This document shows positions 9,701 through 21,091 of a stretch of 64,000 nt of DNA, piece after piece. This stretch comes from Euglena gracilis (Eukaryota; Euglenida; Euglenophyceae; Euglenales): assembly GCA_039621445.1 (NCBI GenBank), contig CP154954.1, positions 11,650,716-11,714,715 on the forward strand, written 5' to 3'. The notes beneath the pieces are model-generated. The model saw nothing but the letters and a program-made list of their open reading frames with translations. It was not told the DNA's origin and searched no databases. The position numbers and the translations under genes are program-made. The first letter of the stretch is position 1. The number at the start of each line of letters is the position of its first letter.

Positions 9701-12700
9701 TTCTGCCAGGGATCAAGAGGTGGAGGAAGAACTGTTTCAATGGCCGTTCCCAATGTTACCGGGGTCGTTGTACTCCCATCCTTGCCCGATGCCCTCAGAA
9801 AGACAAAAAAATTTGAACTCAACTGTGTCAGGGAGGTAGGCGCAGGAGATGTATGACCGTGTGTGACCGAACTGCCAAAATGCACTTGAAAAGCACACAG
9901 CAGCAACTGAGGGCAAAAGCCACCACCTCTGTTGCATCGACTCGGTCAGACCCACTCGCACCCGAGGGCGTACGACTGGTTCACAATCCACACCTCCATG
10001 AGGGGAAAGCGAAGCGCCCCTGTCCCAAAGACATGGATCTCTGCGGCAGGGTTTGTCTCAGGCCCATGCGGGAACGAGCGGGTGCACGAAGGAGTGGCCT
10101 GGAACTGCATGTCCGCAAGCCAGCACGCCAGACACTCGCCAGGAGTGCATTGCGCGCGTGCCTTTTTGTGTGGCAACCATCTTCTGAATGTAGGTGGTGT
10201 CGGCCCCAAAGCATCAGACACCACCCCAGGTTTCATCTCAATTACATAACTTCGTTCCCCCTCTCTACCCTTCACGACCCCAGATCCCACCCACCTAGAG
10301 TCAAGCTTCTCACTCTTTCCTCCCCTTATTTATCCTTGCCACCTCCTCCTCGTGTTTTTTGTTGAGTATCCTAGCCACCCTCCGGGGGGATACTGGCTAG
10401 TCGACCGACTAGTCAATTGACTGGTTGGTGAAGAAGGGGAGGGGTACTGGCCATGGGAGCAACTGGCTAGTCGGTTGACCAGCCACTCCAATGTATCAAA
10501 AGCGGGGTTCACGGGCTGCTGAAATGCGATGTCGCCCCTCGATTGAAAGCTCTTTTCATGTGCGACGGCTTCAGAATTCAGCCACGACGCATAGATCTCT
10601 TATTCCGGAAGCCTGCGATTCCAGAAAATTAAATGGTTGATCCTAATTTTACTCAGAACTGTTACCTGGAAGCTGCAGGTCGGTCGCTCGGACTGAAAAA
10701 CCACGTCAACAAGGTTATCTCAGTGAACCCAAAATTCTCGGAATCCAAAATTTCAGAATCCAAGTGCTGCACCAAGGGCTTTGTTATTTTGGGACCCTGG
10801 GACGGTTGAGCAACAAAAGGGATTTGCCCCCTTTAACGTATTGGTAACACAAGGGATTTTGTTATTTTGGGGCACTCGCACTTCGGAGACAACGTGGATG
10901 TTTTTGACAAGTTTGGAAGCTATGAGAATGTGTCCTTGAGGCCAAAGCAAGGCAAATGAGTATTGAGGGGGGGGGGCTTAAAAGCTCGTGACCCCCCCCC
11001 CCGTTTGGTACATTGGAGTGGCTAGCCGGTCGACAGACTGGCCAGTTACCCCCACCGACTAGTCGATCGAGCACTCGATGAACTGGTCGACCGACTAGCC
11101 GATCGACTAACCAGTTCCCCTAACTCTAAGTCGTTGAGCCTCTGTTGAGGGCATTGGCTGATACATGCGCAGAACAACAAATGCGATTCTGAAAGAAGGT
11201 GGGGGCCAACATCGTGCGATGGGTAAACTAATCTTTGTTGTGGGGATGTTTGCCAAAGACTTGGAGGAACACAAATATTTCCCGAGGGAAGGTTCAAAAA
11301 AATGCTTTAAACACAAACAGTTTCACAACAGAAAAAAAAATGAAAAAAATTGTAGAAGGCATGATATTTTTCATTAAAAATGTGTTCAAAAGACACCCAT
11401 TTTGGGGGGTTCCAAGGGGGCCGATTATTTGGGATTTTCCCCAAAAACGGAAATTTTTTTGGATGGGGTTTCAACTTTGCTGTTTTTTTTTTTGCTTTTT
11501 TCATTGCAAATTGGCAGGTGTGCATCACTTTGGGCTTTGGGAGGTTATTACTCTGTGTTTTTACTTCGGGGGAGGGGGTTCAGGTCAAATGCCGCGACAA
11601 GCTTGTCTTGTGGTTCGGGACCCACCGCCGGGAGCGACATTTTCATGCGAGGGGCACCCAAAGGGGCCTGATTGGCAGCGCGGGCACCTTGGCAGAAGCC
11701 GGCCAGGTCCAGCGTGGCGGCGGGCAACGGGAGGCACGCTGGTCACAGGTCCCCGCCCCAACGGTGACCGAAGGAACCCTGGACCCGGAAATCCCGGTCC
11801 GAATCCAGCACCGGGGCCCGGATTTCAGAGGAGCAGGGCTGCTCTGGAGACGCTCAGGGGTTTTTTTTAAGTCGGGGGGGGGGGGTCCCTTCCACCCACC
11901 CACCCCTTAGGGCCCCCCCGGGGGTGGGGGGGTCCCAGGGGACCCACAAAAAAATGGCCGAAAAATCGCGAAAAGTGCTAAAAATAGCACTTTCCGAAAA
12001 ATTTCGGCACCTTCGGCGCCGAAAAGCATATCCCATCCCCCGGGAGGGGGGGCTCGGCCAGACCCACCCACCCTCCCCCCCCCCCCAGGAGTCCACGACT
12101 AAAAAAACCCTGGTGGCTGCGGAAAGCTGGCAACGTTGTTCCATACGAGACTGCGCTGCCTCTTGGGCTACACAGGAAGGGGTGGGCAGACCCCCACCCA
12201 CCATAGCATCCGCTCAAAAACCTAAAAATTGGCGCCCCCGGAAATACGGGAAGGCCTGGTGGGTAGGTGGGCGGACCCCCCCCCACCAGGATGGGGTGGG
12301 GGTGGTCGACCCTCCTCGCCCACCAGCCATAGAGTTGCGGGGATTCCCGTACAGCACTGGCCACCTCGCGCAGTTTTTGACATGGGGAGGTGCTTGATGA
12401 AATGCCCCTCCCCCGCCCCAAATTGGGGAAACTGCCGAGAACCTGCCTTCTTGCAGGGGGGGCATTATGCAACTAAGCCTTTCAAATTATGCAAATCAAA
12501 AAAATGCGAAAAAAATTGCAAAAAAAAATTGCAAAAAAATGCAACTTGCATAAAATCCCTCAGAAAAGGCTGGAATATACCAGAGTTTTGCTGCCCAAAA
12601 TCCGTAAACATGTGACAATGCCGGTGTACCTTCAATGATTCACAAAGAAGACCTCCTGGAAGACAACGGCAAGCACTGAAACTTTGAAAACCAAAATGAA

Positions 12701-15700
12701 TGGCACCTGCACGTTCAGTCTAAGAAAATCGTCCCTCCAGGTCACCAGTGAACATCAATCGCACAACGTGGAACGCAACTTGGTATCAACACACCCAGCA
12801 AGACTGAACGAATGTGGCGGCACACCCTTCTGCATTCTATAACACAACATGGTGACCAACTACAAAAAATTTCCAGGCGAAATATTTTAAGCAAAAAAAA
12901 ATACAAAAAATGCAAAACACGCAAATTTCGGAAAACCCTGATTATGCAAAAAAAAATGCAAATTATGTAAGTTGCATATCCCCCCCCTCCTTCTTGGGCC
13001 AACAGCAGTTCAGCTGTCACATTGGAAAACTGTTTGAAGACCCGCCTGGCCAGCTAAGCTCGTGTTGTGCGTTGTCGGAGATGACAAAACAAAAAAAACT
13101 CCCGCTGTATGTCGGATGCTGGTTCTCGAACGATGTCCCCAGGGAAACATGAGACTGTGAACGCCACAACCCAATTCCTCAAATTCATTGTGAATTGTAC
13201 AGTGTTTGAAAATTTCGATCAAAAAAGAAGTTGCACAATCTCGATAAAAAAAAGTGAGGTCCGGGAAAAAAAAGCTTTTCTGGCATAAATGTTTCTTGGC
13301 ATCGCTGGAACATCTTAAAAATTCTTGAGATTTTCAAAACGCCTTAAAAACCCGAAAAAAAAAACACCTTAAATAACCTGAAAAATATGAGAATTTTCGC
13401 CTGAACTGCAACAAGAAAGAAGGAAGTGTGCAAAAATACAGCGCTCTCCCCTCCATCAAATTCTTCAAAACATTCTGAAACGGTGCCCCCAAGCAACGTG
13501 TCAATTGATCAAAAATGCATTCAACCAAAATCCCTTTCTTGCACTCTGGTTGGGATGGACCGGTGGACCCAGCGGGACCCACATGTGGACCAATTCCACG
13601 TCTGGAGCATTCCAGTGGCCACCCCCAGGAAAGGTTCCACACCCACTGGGTCCCACCCTGGAGTGGCAACGTCTGGTTTGGGAAATCCAACCAGACGTTA
13701 ATCCAAATCCAACCCCCCCAAATAATACACCCCGGGGTATTATTTGGGGGGGGGGGTATAGCACCCCAAATTTTTCGAAATTTTTCGAAGTCCCATGGGA
13801 CCCAAAATAGCACCCAAAAAAACCCTTTTGGGGTCATTCTTTGTACTCTCTCGCGAAATCTAGCATTTTCGGAGGCCAGATGATCCAGAGTCGATTTTTT
13901 TCCCATGATTTGTTGTCAGAGATTGATATTTTTACCTACATTTTCAGACAACACATTGACGGGTCGAACCCCGGGTTGTCGGCCCGAGATTGGGGGGGGA
14001 CTCGGTCGCTGAAGTCGGACCCCGAGGGGGGGGGGGGGGAATTATTTGGGGGGGGTATTATTCGGGGGGGGGGGGGATCATTTGGGGGGAGGGCTGATTA
14101 TATGCATGTTTGCTGGTAGGCAAGACGTTTCACCAGCCTTGGGGCCTGCCCGGCCAGGTAGGTCAACTGATACGTCCGCGGCCAGAGGCTGGCGTAGTTT
14201 GGGGGCCCCGGGCCAAACGCAGCATATGAGAGGAAGGTGGTGTTGGGGTACAGCGGGGCCATTTCCGCTGGCACGCTTTGGCAAGAGGCGGAGAAGTTCA
14301 ATTGACGGAGGGTGAATCAGGTTTCTTTTTTAAGGAAAGTTGCATTTGGGAGGCAGCTGGGAACGGCACTTTCGACCCCCCCGGGGGGTAGGTCCGGTTT
14401 TGGGGAGGGTAGTTCCATAGCACACCCCCAAAGGACCAAAAAGGACATTTTCCAAAGGAAAGTTGGCTGGGTCGGCAGGCATCCCCCCCACGGGGGATGT
14501 GCTTGCTATGGGCAGGCACCACCTCATAGCACCCCCCTCTCCCCGGGGCTAGTAAAAAGAAGCCTGGGGTGGATGCAGCTTTAAAGCGATGGCAACCCGT
14601 ATATGGGTAAATGGGCAACCCGTTTCACCGCAGGTCATCCGTTTTTTGTGGATTGTAAATCATCCCAAAAAGAAGGATGTTTTTTGTTTCAGTTAATTTT
14701 AATGTTCAATCTTTTACTTATACGATCATTTGTGTGTGTTTATGTATGCATATGCCTGTATGCGTGCATGCATGTGTCTGTGCCTGTGTGTGTGTGTGTG
14801 TCTCTCTCTCTGTGTGTGCGTGTGTGTGTGGGTGTGGGTGTGGGTGTGGGTGTGGGTGTGGGTGTGGATGTGGGTGTGGGTGTGGGTGTGGGTGTGGGTG
14901 TGGTGTGTGAAGTTCTGAAGTTCTTGAGCCTTTAGGTGCAATAGGGTTGCAATATCCCAGCCTTGTCGAAATATGCCACTTTGATGTTTTTTTTATAAAA
15001 GACCCCGGGGTGTGAACCCACTGAAACACTGACCCGCCCACTTTCGAGTGCCCCTGGGGGCTTTGGGGGTCGAAAACATTTAGGTTCTCTGTACAGAAGA
15101 TAAAGGAAACAAGGTGGTGGTACTTGGTTTGACCCCTCCCCCCTCTGGGGTTGGGGGCCGGGTCGGCGTCAGAGGTCGATTTGGAGTCGGGCCGAGACAA
15201 AGCACCTTTCCTGGGTTAGCTACCTCAAAAAACCTTTGATTCCATCAGCATCTCAGCATTGGCGGAAGCGTGAGGACAAAGCAGCGCTGAAACACCACGC
15301 TGCCGATGAGGAAATCCACCCCCGCCGCGGCGATGGGGGCGAACTGGGGGTCGCACTCCCCGTTTTCGACTGTGATGTGGACCATCACAACGCCAGGTGT
15401 TGACTGGCAAGGAGTGAGACCAGACACCAGCAGGGGGGGAGGCACAAGACAGCCCGGGACTTCAAGCAGACACCTGCCTGTGGCTTGTGTTGATGTTGCA
15501 AACTGAGTCTCAGAGATCTGCCATTCAAAAACCCCAAAATACTTACCCCAGGTGTTCCACGGGGCTTTAGGAGGAGAGGGTAAAGGTGCTTAGTTATGGG
15601 TATAAAACAACTTAAGACCCCTTAGGGCCACAAACGTCCCCCTGCCATTCACAGGCATATATATGCATATGTATGTATACATACATATGTGTATATACAT

Positions 15701-15991
15701 ACATATACATACATACATACTTAAACTCATACATATCCATACATATGCATATTTGCATATACATACACAAAAGCATGTGCATATACATATCCACATCCAT
15801 ATCCATGTACATATCCATATCCATACCCATATACATGTCCATATACATATGCACACACACATCCACATACCTGTACATATACATATCCACATACATATAC
15901 ATATACATGTACATATACATAAACATATGCGTGTACATATACGTATACATATACATATACATGTACATATACATATACATATGCATATACG

Positions 15992-16089
<98 letters not shown>

Positions 16090-17699
16090 GACATAGACAT
16101 ATACGTTACATATACATAAACATGTACATATAGATAGATATACATATGCACATGCATATACGTGTGCGTATGCGGGTACATACACATATGCGGACAACGT
16201 ACCCAGATCCACGAGAATACATTTACACCCCTGTGTCACAATTTCTTTTTAACAAAGAGACCCAGTGCAGGATACTTCTCGGAAAGCTCGTTCTGCAAAT
16301 TGATCCGGGCAATGTTACTCCGAAAAATGAAGCCGAAATCTCACAGGTCTCCTGTCCATACGAAGGCAAACCGGAAGTCCCGCGCGTTGCACGGTAATGC
16401 CAGCTCCGGGTGGCAAGCTGTGTGCGAAGCCCAATACACCAGCAGTACACAAGCAAATAATCCATGTCAAACAGCAACCAATTAAAAATGCACGGTTTCC
16501 TATCATATTCCTATCGTACCTCCAAGCCCAAAGTGCCCCTTGACACTTTCATACTTCAAAATGACAAACCCGGTGGGGACAGCAGATTTATAAAACCTCC
16601 CCAATAGCAACCCTTCGATCCATTATTTGGACACTTCAAGGGTCTGGGGGGCTCATAACTTGGGGGGGAATTATTTGGGCTAAATTTTCGAAATCAAAAG
16701 CTGGGTCAAAAAAAAATGCCTCAACCAGGGCGTTGTTTAAAGACCCCCCAGGGGGTGTTCAGCTCTGGGGCTGGAAAATCTGGGCTGGCCGGAAAAAGGT
16801 GGAGGCCTGGAACTATGCCCAACCTAAGGTCGAACCAACTGCTAAAAAAATCAAAACTGCACAAATGACCCAAAAATTATCAGAAAATCGATTTTTTTTT
16901 GACCATGAATTTGCCCTGGCCAGCCCAAAAATCGACCCATTTTGCCCATTTTTCGGACACCTTTTGCATCACCCAAAAAAAGAAAAAAGACAAAGAATTT
17001 TCCGTCGAACCAGTGGAACTCATTGAGGAAGGGAATGGAAAAAATTGCATGAAATTTTGGAAATTGCAGAAACCACAGGAATCAACCCCCCCCCTGCGGT
17101 GCGGCCAAACTAGCCCAAATCAGGGCTGTCATGGCCATCACTGCAGTGGGGCTCCCAGTCAACACAAAATTCCACCGCATTTCCAACATTTTGCCACAGG
17201 AAAGCATTACTTTCGGGATGTCATGAATTGCGGCGTTCAAAAACAAGAGCCTCCCAAGGCGTCGCTTAAGGACCCCAGGGGGGAGTCCAGGTCAATTGCT
17301 GGAAAATTTGGGCTGGCTAGAAAAAAGCTGCTGACTCCCCTCCACCTCATTGGGGTCCCCCGGCTAGAGTTAGGCCAAACCTGGTCTGACTGGGTCCCAA
17401 AATTGAAACTAAAAAAAATACTCAACAAATACAAATTGTGACCCCAAACCTGCTCTGGCCAGCCCTTCTCCAACCCATTTTCGCACCTCCAAAAGCCAAA
17501 AATCTGCAACCTCGGAGGGGGGGTCCGAGGCTGGATAAACTGGCACCCCCCCGGGGGGGGAAGGGGTGCCAGTCCTGACCACCCCCCCAAGCCAAAAACA
17601 ACCGACTACTTTGCCCAGGGTCCTGGCCCAGACTACGGCAGGGTGCAGCCCGGCTACGAGCACTGCCAGCAGGAGGAAGGGGACCAGACTCCCATGCAT
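6693..17699 (-). CDS. Gene model: multi-exon secreted or cell-surface Cys-containing protein
   Basis: First coding exon at 17,699-17,610 encodes a signal peptide. Downstream exon-like segments: 16,417-16,345; 15,403-15,250; 14,267-14,134; ~13,690-13,545; 11,838-11,747; 10,183-9,952; 9,871-9,760; 7,147-7,027; 6,759-6,693, the last ending in TGA. Phase is conserved from 11,747 to 10,183 and from 9,952 to 9,871; other joins need undetected exons. Many peptides have paired cysteines and beta-strand patterns, consistent with a secreted or type I membrane protein (inference). Introns hold microsatellites and hairpin elements. The gene may instead continue through the exons at 6.4-0.4 kb. No domain family is assigned. 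Confidence 0.4.
7027..7147 (-). CDS. Exon, beta-rich unknown domain
   Basis: After acceptor GGGGCGGGTCAG the frame reads [20 protein letters not shown] and [19 protein letters not shown] with near-total GC3. Probable donor ACC|GTGGCC. The pattern is compatible with an extracellular beta-sandwich; not assigned. Confidence 0.55.
7555..8100. repeat. Degenerate TTTTGGCCACTTTT minisatellite with orientation switch
   Basis: Roughly 11-12-bp units of CCACTTTTGG to about 7,910; after a ~70-bp spacer, the complementary form (AAAAGTGGCCAAAA) runs to 8,100. No coding signal seen in 7,330-8,330. Confidence 0.65.
8350..8520. repeat. TTTGCACAAATG-type repeat cluster
   Basis: Repeated TTGCACAA, TTTGCACATTTGCAC and GCAAATGGTT motifs in both orientations. 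A related cluster lies at 62,745-62,870. Confidence 0.5.
8945..9045. repeat. AAATAATA / C-G tract foldback
   Basis: AAAAATAATATCCCCCC, TGGGAATATTATTTGG, then about 50 bp later a G-tract with TATTATTTG: an inverted repeat with homopolymer caps. No gene recognised in 8,100-9,750. Confidence 0.55.
9760..9871 (-). CDS. Exon of signal-peptide gene
   Basis: Acceptor CATTTTGGCAG, donor CCCCG|GTAACA. Reads [20 protein letters not shown] and [17 protein letters not shown]. Phase 0 at its start matches the exon ending at 9,952, with an 80-nt intron. Extracellular-like Cys content. Confidence 0.6.
9952..10183 (-). CDS. Cys-rich exon of signal-peptide gene
   Basis: 232 bp from acceptor CCTACATTCAG to donor TGG|GTCTGA. 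Contains [20 protein letters not shown] and a beta-rich stretch [20 protein letters not shown]. Its single-nucleotide start fits the phase-2 end of the exon at 11,747. Confidence 0.6.
10385..10490. repeat. CTAGTCGACC palindrome cluster 1
   Basis: Repeated GACTAGTCAATTGACTGG, CTAGTCGACCGACTAG and CTGGCTAGTCGG motifs. Partner cluster at 11,020-11,125. Confidence 0.6.
10768..10885 (+). repeat. Dispersed copy of the 77-bp satellite monomer
   Basis: Two TTTGTTATTTTGGG blocks 78 bp apart, with ACCCTGGGACGGTTGAGCA and CAAAAGGGATTTG between them, aligned with the unit of the 38.15-41.2 kb array but diverged. Confidence 0.8.
11020..11125. repeat. CTAGTCGACC palindrome cluster 2
   Basis: CTAGCCGGTCGACAG, CGACTAGTCGATCGAG and GGTCGACCGACTAGCC in tight succession, related to cluster 1. 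Confidence 0.6.
11747..11838 (-). CDS. Exon ending in GDL with GTGACC donor
   Basis: Reads [20 protein letters not shown] then [11 protein letters not shown], donor CCT|GTGACC in phase 2. It resembles the exon at 16,345-16,417 ([24 protein letters not shown]), which has the same donor phase, suggesting a repeated module. A plus-strand frame across 11,590-11,870 is also open, so strand is not certain. Confidence 0.45.
11862..12108 (+). repeat. GGCGCC-hairpin element, copy 2
   Basis: AATCGCGAAAAGTGCTAAAA, TAGCACTTTCCG, hairpin TCGGCACCTTCGGCGCCGA, CTCGGCCAGACCCACCCACC and GTCCACGACTAAAAAAA. Confidence 0.75.
12120..13430. other. No gene supported
   Basis: C/G-tract hairpins near 12,180-12,450, A-rich TGCAAAAA runs at 12,490-12,550 and 12,880-12,970, and short ambiguous frames near 13,000-13,160. 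Nothing here has both splice signals and codon bias. Confidence 0.5.
13545..13690 (-). CDS. Exon-like segment, weak
   Basis: One minus frame gives [20 protein letters not shown] after a Gly/Cys stretch. A plus frame is also open. Splice sites unclear. Confidence 0.3.
13715..13775. repeat. AAATAATA / C-G palindrome
   Basis: CCAAATAATACACCCC followed directly by GGGGTATTATTTGG, a near-perfect palindrome. Confidence 0.65.
14030..14095. repeat. G-tract ATTATTTGGGG cluster
   Basis: Three G-tracts separated by AATTATTTG, TATTATTC and ATCATTTG; same family as the palindrome at 13.72 kb. Confidence 0.55.
14134..14267 (-). CDS. Exon of signal-peptide gene
   Basis: Acceptor CGTGCCAG, donor CTG|GTGAAA. 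Reads [20 protein letters not shown] and [20 protein letters not shown] with GC-rich third bases. NTT is a potential N-glycosylation site, fitting a secretory protein. Confidence 0.55.
14715..14912. repeat. (GT)n and (GGGTGT)n microsatellite
   Basis: Dinucleotide region giving way to a regular hexanucleotide from about 14,828. Confidence 0.9.
15250..15403 (-). CDS. Exon of signal-peptide gene
   Basis: Acceptor CTCACTCCTTGCCAG. The frame reads [20 protein letters not shown] and [20 protein letters not shown] with strong GC3 and a beta-strand pattern. A TGA follows at about 15,247, so it either ends the frame or a donor lies just before (AGC|GTGGTG). Confidence 0.55.
15657..16190. repeat. (TATACA)n hexanucleotide array
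   Basis: Imperfect, then perfect ACATAT repeats from about 15,990 to 16,085. Confidence 0.95.
16345..16417 (-). CDS. Exon of signal-peptide gene
   Basis: Acceptor CGCACACAG, donor CCT|GTGAGA, phase 2 at the end. Reads [20 protein letters not shown] then TGDL. A further possible exon follows a 52-nt intron-like stretch (acceptor ATTTGCAG near 16,294). Confidence 0.5.
16725..16830 (+). repeat. TTAA-anchored element, copy a
   Basis: GTTTAAAGACCCCCCAGGGGG, then GGCTGGAAAATCTGGGCTGG. Related to 17,262. Confidence 0.5.
17262..17345 (+). repeat. TTAA-anchored element, copy b
   Basis: GCTTAAGGACCCCAGGGGGG, GCTGGAAAATTTGGGCTGGC and TAGAAAAAAGCTGCTGAC. Confidence 0.5.
17610..17699 (-). CDS. First coding exon with signal peptide
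   Basis: ATG at 17,699 opens [20 protein letters not shown] then [10 protein letters not shown], 30 codons, ending at AAA|GTAGTC. The first 25 residues have the classical shape of a cleavable signal peptide: short polar start, Leu/Val core, and VVWA before a likely cleavage site. I chose this ATG because the peptide begins just before the hydrophobic core and the exon ends at a good donor in phase 0. It marks the 5' end of the left-arm gene, so its promoter should lie at about 17.7-17.9 kb. Confidence 0.65.
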
Positions 17700-18502
17700 T
17701 CCGGGGATCCCCGTGGGCGGGAACGGAACTGTGGAGAGAATGGGGTTTGGGACCGCAGGGAATGAGTGGCGCACGGCGGTTAACGGCGGGGGTCAGCTCT
17801 CTCTCGCCTCTCGCACTCTGATGGTGGCCGTTTGTGGGGCCGTGTTCTCTGCAGCCTGCTGCAATGGGATACACTCGCGCCGACGAGCTCCCTGTTGACA
17901 CGTTTTCCTGGGCAGTTGCGGGCACAGAGATTCACCATCCTTCATAGCTGGTTTGCTATCGCAGCCAACTGCATCCAGCATCAAATGAAACTGCCTTGCT
18001 GGAGGTTAACAGCTCCGACGTTTTGAATCTGAAATTCGGGGTTTTGGGGATAATTTTCAGGTAAAAAAATTCACTGCCATCTGGCGCGTTGCACCGTCAG
18101 CGCCGTAAACTCGATAATTCTTACCTCTGGATTTTCGCTCGGTCGGCCCAGGAGATTAGTATACTCTGGGGGGGGGGGTCTAACCTTGGGGGGGTTAAGC
18201 CCACAAACCGTGGCTGAAGGGGTCTGGGGAAGGATGGATATTGATATTGGGTTTAGGTGGGGTCCCGATAAATTTGGATAGATTGACACCCCGATATCCT
18301 CGATAAAAGTCGATAAAACTGATATGACCACTTTGTGCCCCGATATCCTAATTTTTCTGATTTGGAGAATCCTAAAAACGCCCCAAAAAAACAAACCAGC
18401 AGAACCCCCCCCCAATAAAGCCAACATTTCACAATATTTTTTCGGGACCTGATAAATTCAAGATCGTCAATAAGGCTGATGATATGGGCCGATATCCAAT
18501 AC

Positions 18503-18600
18503 CCATCCTTGGTCCGGGAGGCGAATAAGACAATCTGCGTCGCGGAGGCTGCAACTTCGAGGCACGAGTGGTGCCAGGCACGGTGGCCGGGGACAGTCAC
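18503..18600 (-). CDS. Exon-like segment, unknown gene B
   Basis: Reads VTVPGHRAWHHSCLEVAASA and TQIVLFASRTKDG, donor ATGG|GTATTG. GC-rich third positions. Upstream border not resolved. Confidence 0.45.
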
Positions 18601-18992
18601 GAGGGGAGGGTGGAGGGGGTCGGCAAGGGGTCGGTAATTACATCATGCGGCAGTCGAGGTTGTGACCTCGCGCAGGCCAAGCCCACCTCCCCCGGATGTC
18701 ATAAACCCATCAAACCCGTCAATCCAGACAGCTGACATTTTACCAAAAATAAATAAATAAAAATGACTAAAGACTCCCACACTTAAATTAGAAAAATATG
18801 CTGCATGAAATTTGGAGGAAAAAACCGAAAATAAAACGCCTGCAAAATAAATGCAAAAGACCTTCGTATTTATTCACATTTTTTTCTGGTGGGAAAACTA
18901 AGGTACAGAATGATCCTTTTCTAATGAAATGCACATGGGTAATGAACAGTGCATCAGATCATCGAACTCCGAAGTTATGAAAAGAATGGAAT

Positions 18993-19170
18993 ATGTACCA
19001 GGAAAATGCTGTCCACAAATATGAAAAGAATATGCCCAGAAAAATAGTGCAAGATATGTTGCAGAATTTTGAAGTTTTTGTCAATCATTGCCTCATGGAT
19101 AATGGGCTGAACTCCCTGGAGAAATGCGAGATATTCTTCGATCAAGAAGTCGGCCCTCAGGGCTTCTCAT
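18993..19170 (+). CDS. Possible plus-strand coding piece
   Basis: From ATG at 18,993: MYQENAVHKYEKNMPRKIVQ and DMLQNFEVFVNHCLMDNGLN. Natural amino-acid composition but AT-rich codons unlike the minus-strand exons, so possibly transposon-derived. Confidence 0.25.
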
Positions 19171-19229
19171 GCATTTCTATCAACCTCCGGTCAGACCATT
19201 GGGGGAGGGGGGGTCAGCCAGTGGCTTAT

Positions 19230-19414
19230 CTCCAGGTGTCCCTGCCTCTCCTCCCCCAGGTCTGAAACAGAAGCCCAGACCCCCACGCCAACATGCACCC
19301 TCCCAAAGGTGCGCCCCTTCAAAACCCCTCCCCCCTCCTCCACTCTGGTCCAGTCGGGTGTTTTGGGCCGCCGGTGGCCGATGCCGTCAGGCTGGTCTGG
19401 TGGGGGGGGGCACA
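19230..19414 (-). CDS. Exon-like segment, unknown gene B
   Basis: Acceptor CAAGTTTTCCCAG at 19,415. Frame reads DGIGHRRPKTPDWTRVEEGG and RTFGRVHVGVGVWASVSDLG with high GC3. Donor uncertain. Confidence 0.4.
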
Positions 19415-19480
19415 CTGGGAAAACTTGTTCCAGGTCATTGCAAGGGATGGGGCCCAATTCAGGTCATGGTGACTGGTGTG

Positions 19481-19545
19481 CCGGATTTGCCGGATTTGCT
19501 GGAATTGCCGAATTTGCCAGATTTTGCTGGATTTTGCCGGATTTG
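19481..19545 (+). repeat. 9-bp TTTGCCGGA minisatellite
   Basis: About seven imperfect copies. Confidence 0.75.
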
Positions 19546-20155
19546 TAGGAGATCAGGAATAATTTAGGCTCCATTGGGCAGAAAAAGAGGCCGGAAAACC
19601 TTTCGAACCAAACTGCCAGCCAAACCTCATCCCTAAATCGGCCCAATCTTCGGTTCGCCAATCCTAATTTTAACCCCTTTCCTAACAATAAGCACGCACC
19701 CTCCCAGAACCCAACAAAAGTCGACCAAAAATCTGGCAAATTCCCGGGGGCCGTGGAACCCCCCAAAAATGGGAAACACGTCGCGACTGCCCCCCCCCAC
19801 CCGGTAAATGACCAACGACCCCTCGGGTGTGGGGGGGGGGGTTGCCGCTCGGCATAAAACCTTCTTGAAACAACAGCACTTTTTCTCGAACGGGAAAACA
19901 CCAGAAAACTTCTTAAGATAAGCCACAATGGCACTCCCACCCTCCTGTTGTCCCACTAACCTGCTCCCCGGAACCGGATCAGACAATAAGGGGGGGGGGG
20001 ACAATAATGGATAATTGGACCAGACAAAAAAAACCTTCCGTCGGCAGGGACCCAGGGACAATAAGGGGGGGAGGAGTGGTAATTGACACAGCTGGGGGAC
20101 CTCACTGTGACAGTTTTCAAGCAAAAATATTTTCTTGAAAAATAGGAGAGGTCAC

Positions 20156-20231
20156 CGCCAGAGGTCTTGTACACAAATGGCTTGTCTGTGGCATAACCGT
20201 TGGCGCGTTGGTGCTGCTGGCCAAAGGTCAT
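20156..20231 (-). CDS. Exon-like segment, unknown gene B
   Basis: MTFGQQHQRANGYATDKPFV then YKTSGG, donor GGCG|GTGACC. The ATG could be a start codon because no acceptor AG lies close upstream. Confidence 0.45.
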
Positions 20232-20693
20232 CAGCAGGGTTCAATATTTAAGGTGGGGGGGTCAAAACCCCGCCTCCGGTCAAGGAAGGGGTGGGGACAG
20301 TCGGTCTAAGTGACTGTTTTTTGAGAAAAATTTTGCCTCCAAAAATCGTCCAAAAAAGCTATTTTGGCAAAAACTTGCCAAAATGAAAAAAAAAAACTAT
20401 CAGCACAAAAAATGTGAGATTTTTGGAGGCGGTCCCGGGTACCTAATCCAAATCCCCTTCCGGTTCACGGGGAACCCCCCCCCTCTAACCCATCCACCAT
20501 ATTATACCAAACCCTGGTCATCAGCTGAGACACCAGATCCACCACCGTGCCCTTCGCAAATAATTCTGCGCCAGAATGGGCACCGCCAGCATTTTGATAA
20601 GCATCAATCAAAATTGAGAAACATCTTGGGGTGATGCAGTTTAATAGAGAATTAAAAAACGCACTGGTGACAGAACAGGGGAAAAGATAAAAG

Positions 20694-20954
20694 GTGCGTG
20701 CATGCATGTGTGTGCATGCATACATACATGCACATGCACAAACATGTGCATATACATACACATACACAGACATATGCACATATACATATACATACATATA
20801 TCCTATATACATATACATATACATATACATGTGCAGAGACATATACATATACATACAGATACATATACAGACATATACATATACAGAGACATATACATAG
20901 ACATATACAGAGACATATACATAGACAGAGACATACAGACATATACATATACAG

Positions 20955-21031
<77 letters not shown>

Positions 21032-21090
21032 CAAACATATACATATACATATACTATACATATACATATACACATACATATACATATACA
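20694..21090. repeat. (TATACA)n array, left of foldback element
   Basis: CATGCA and CAGAGA variants pass into pure ACATAT repeats from about 20,940 to 21,090. Confidence 0.95.
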
Positions 21091-21091
21091 T

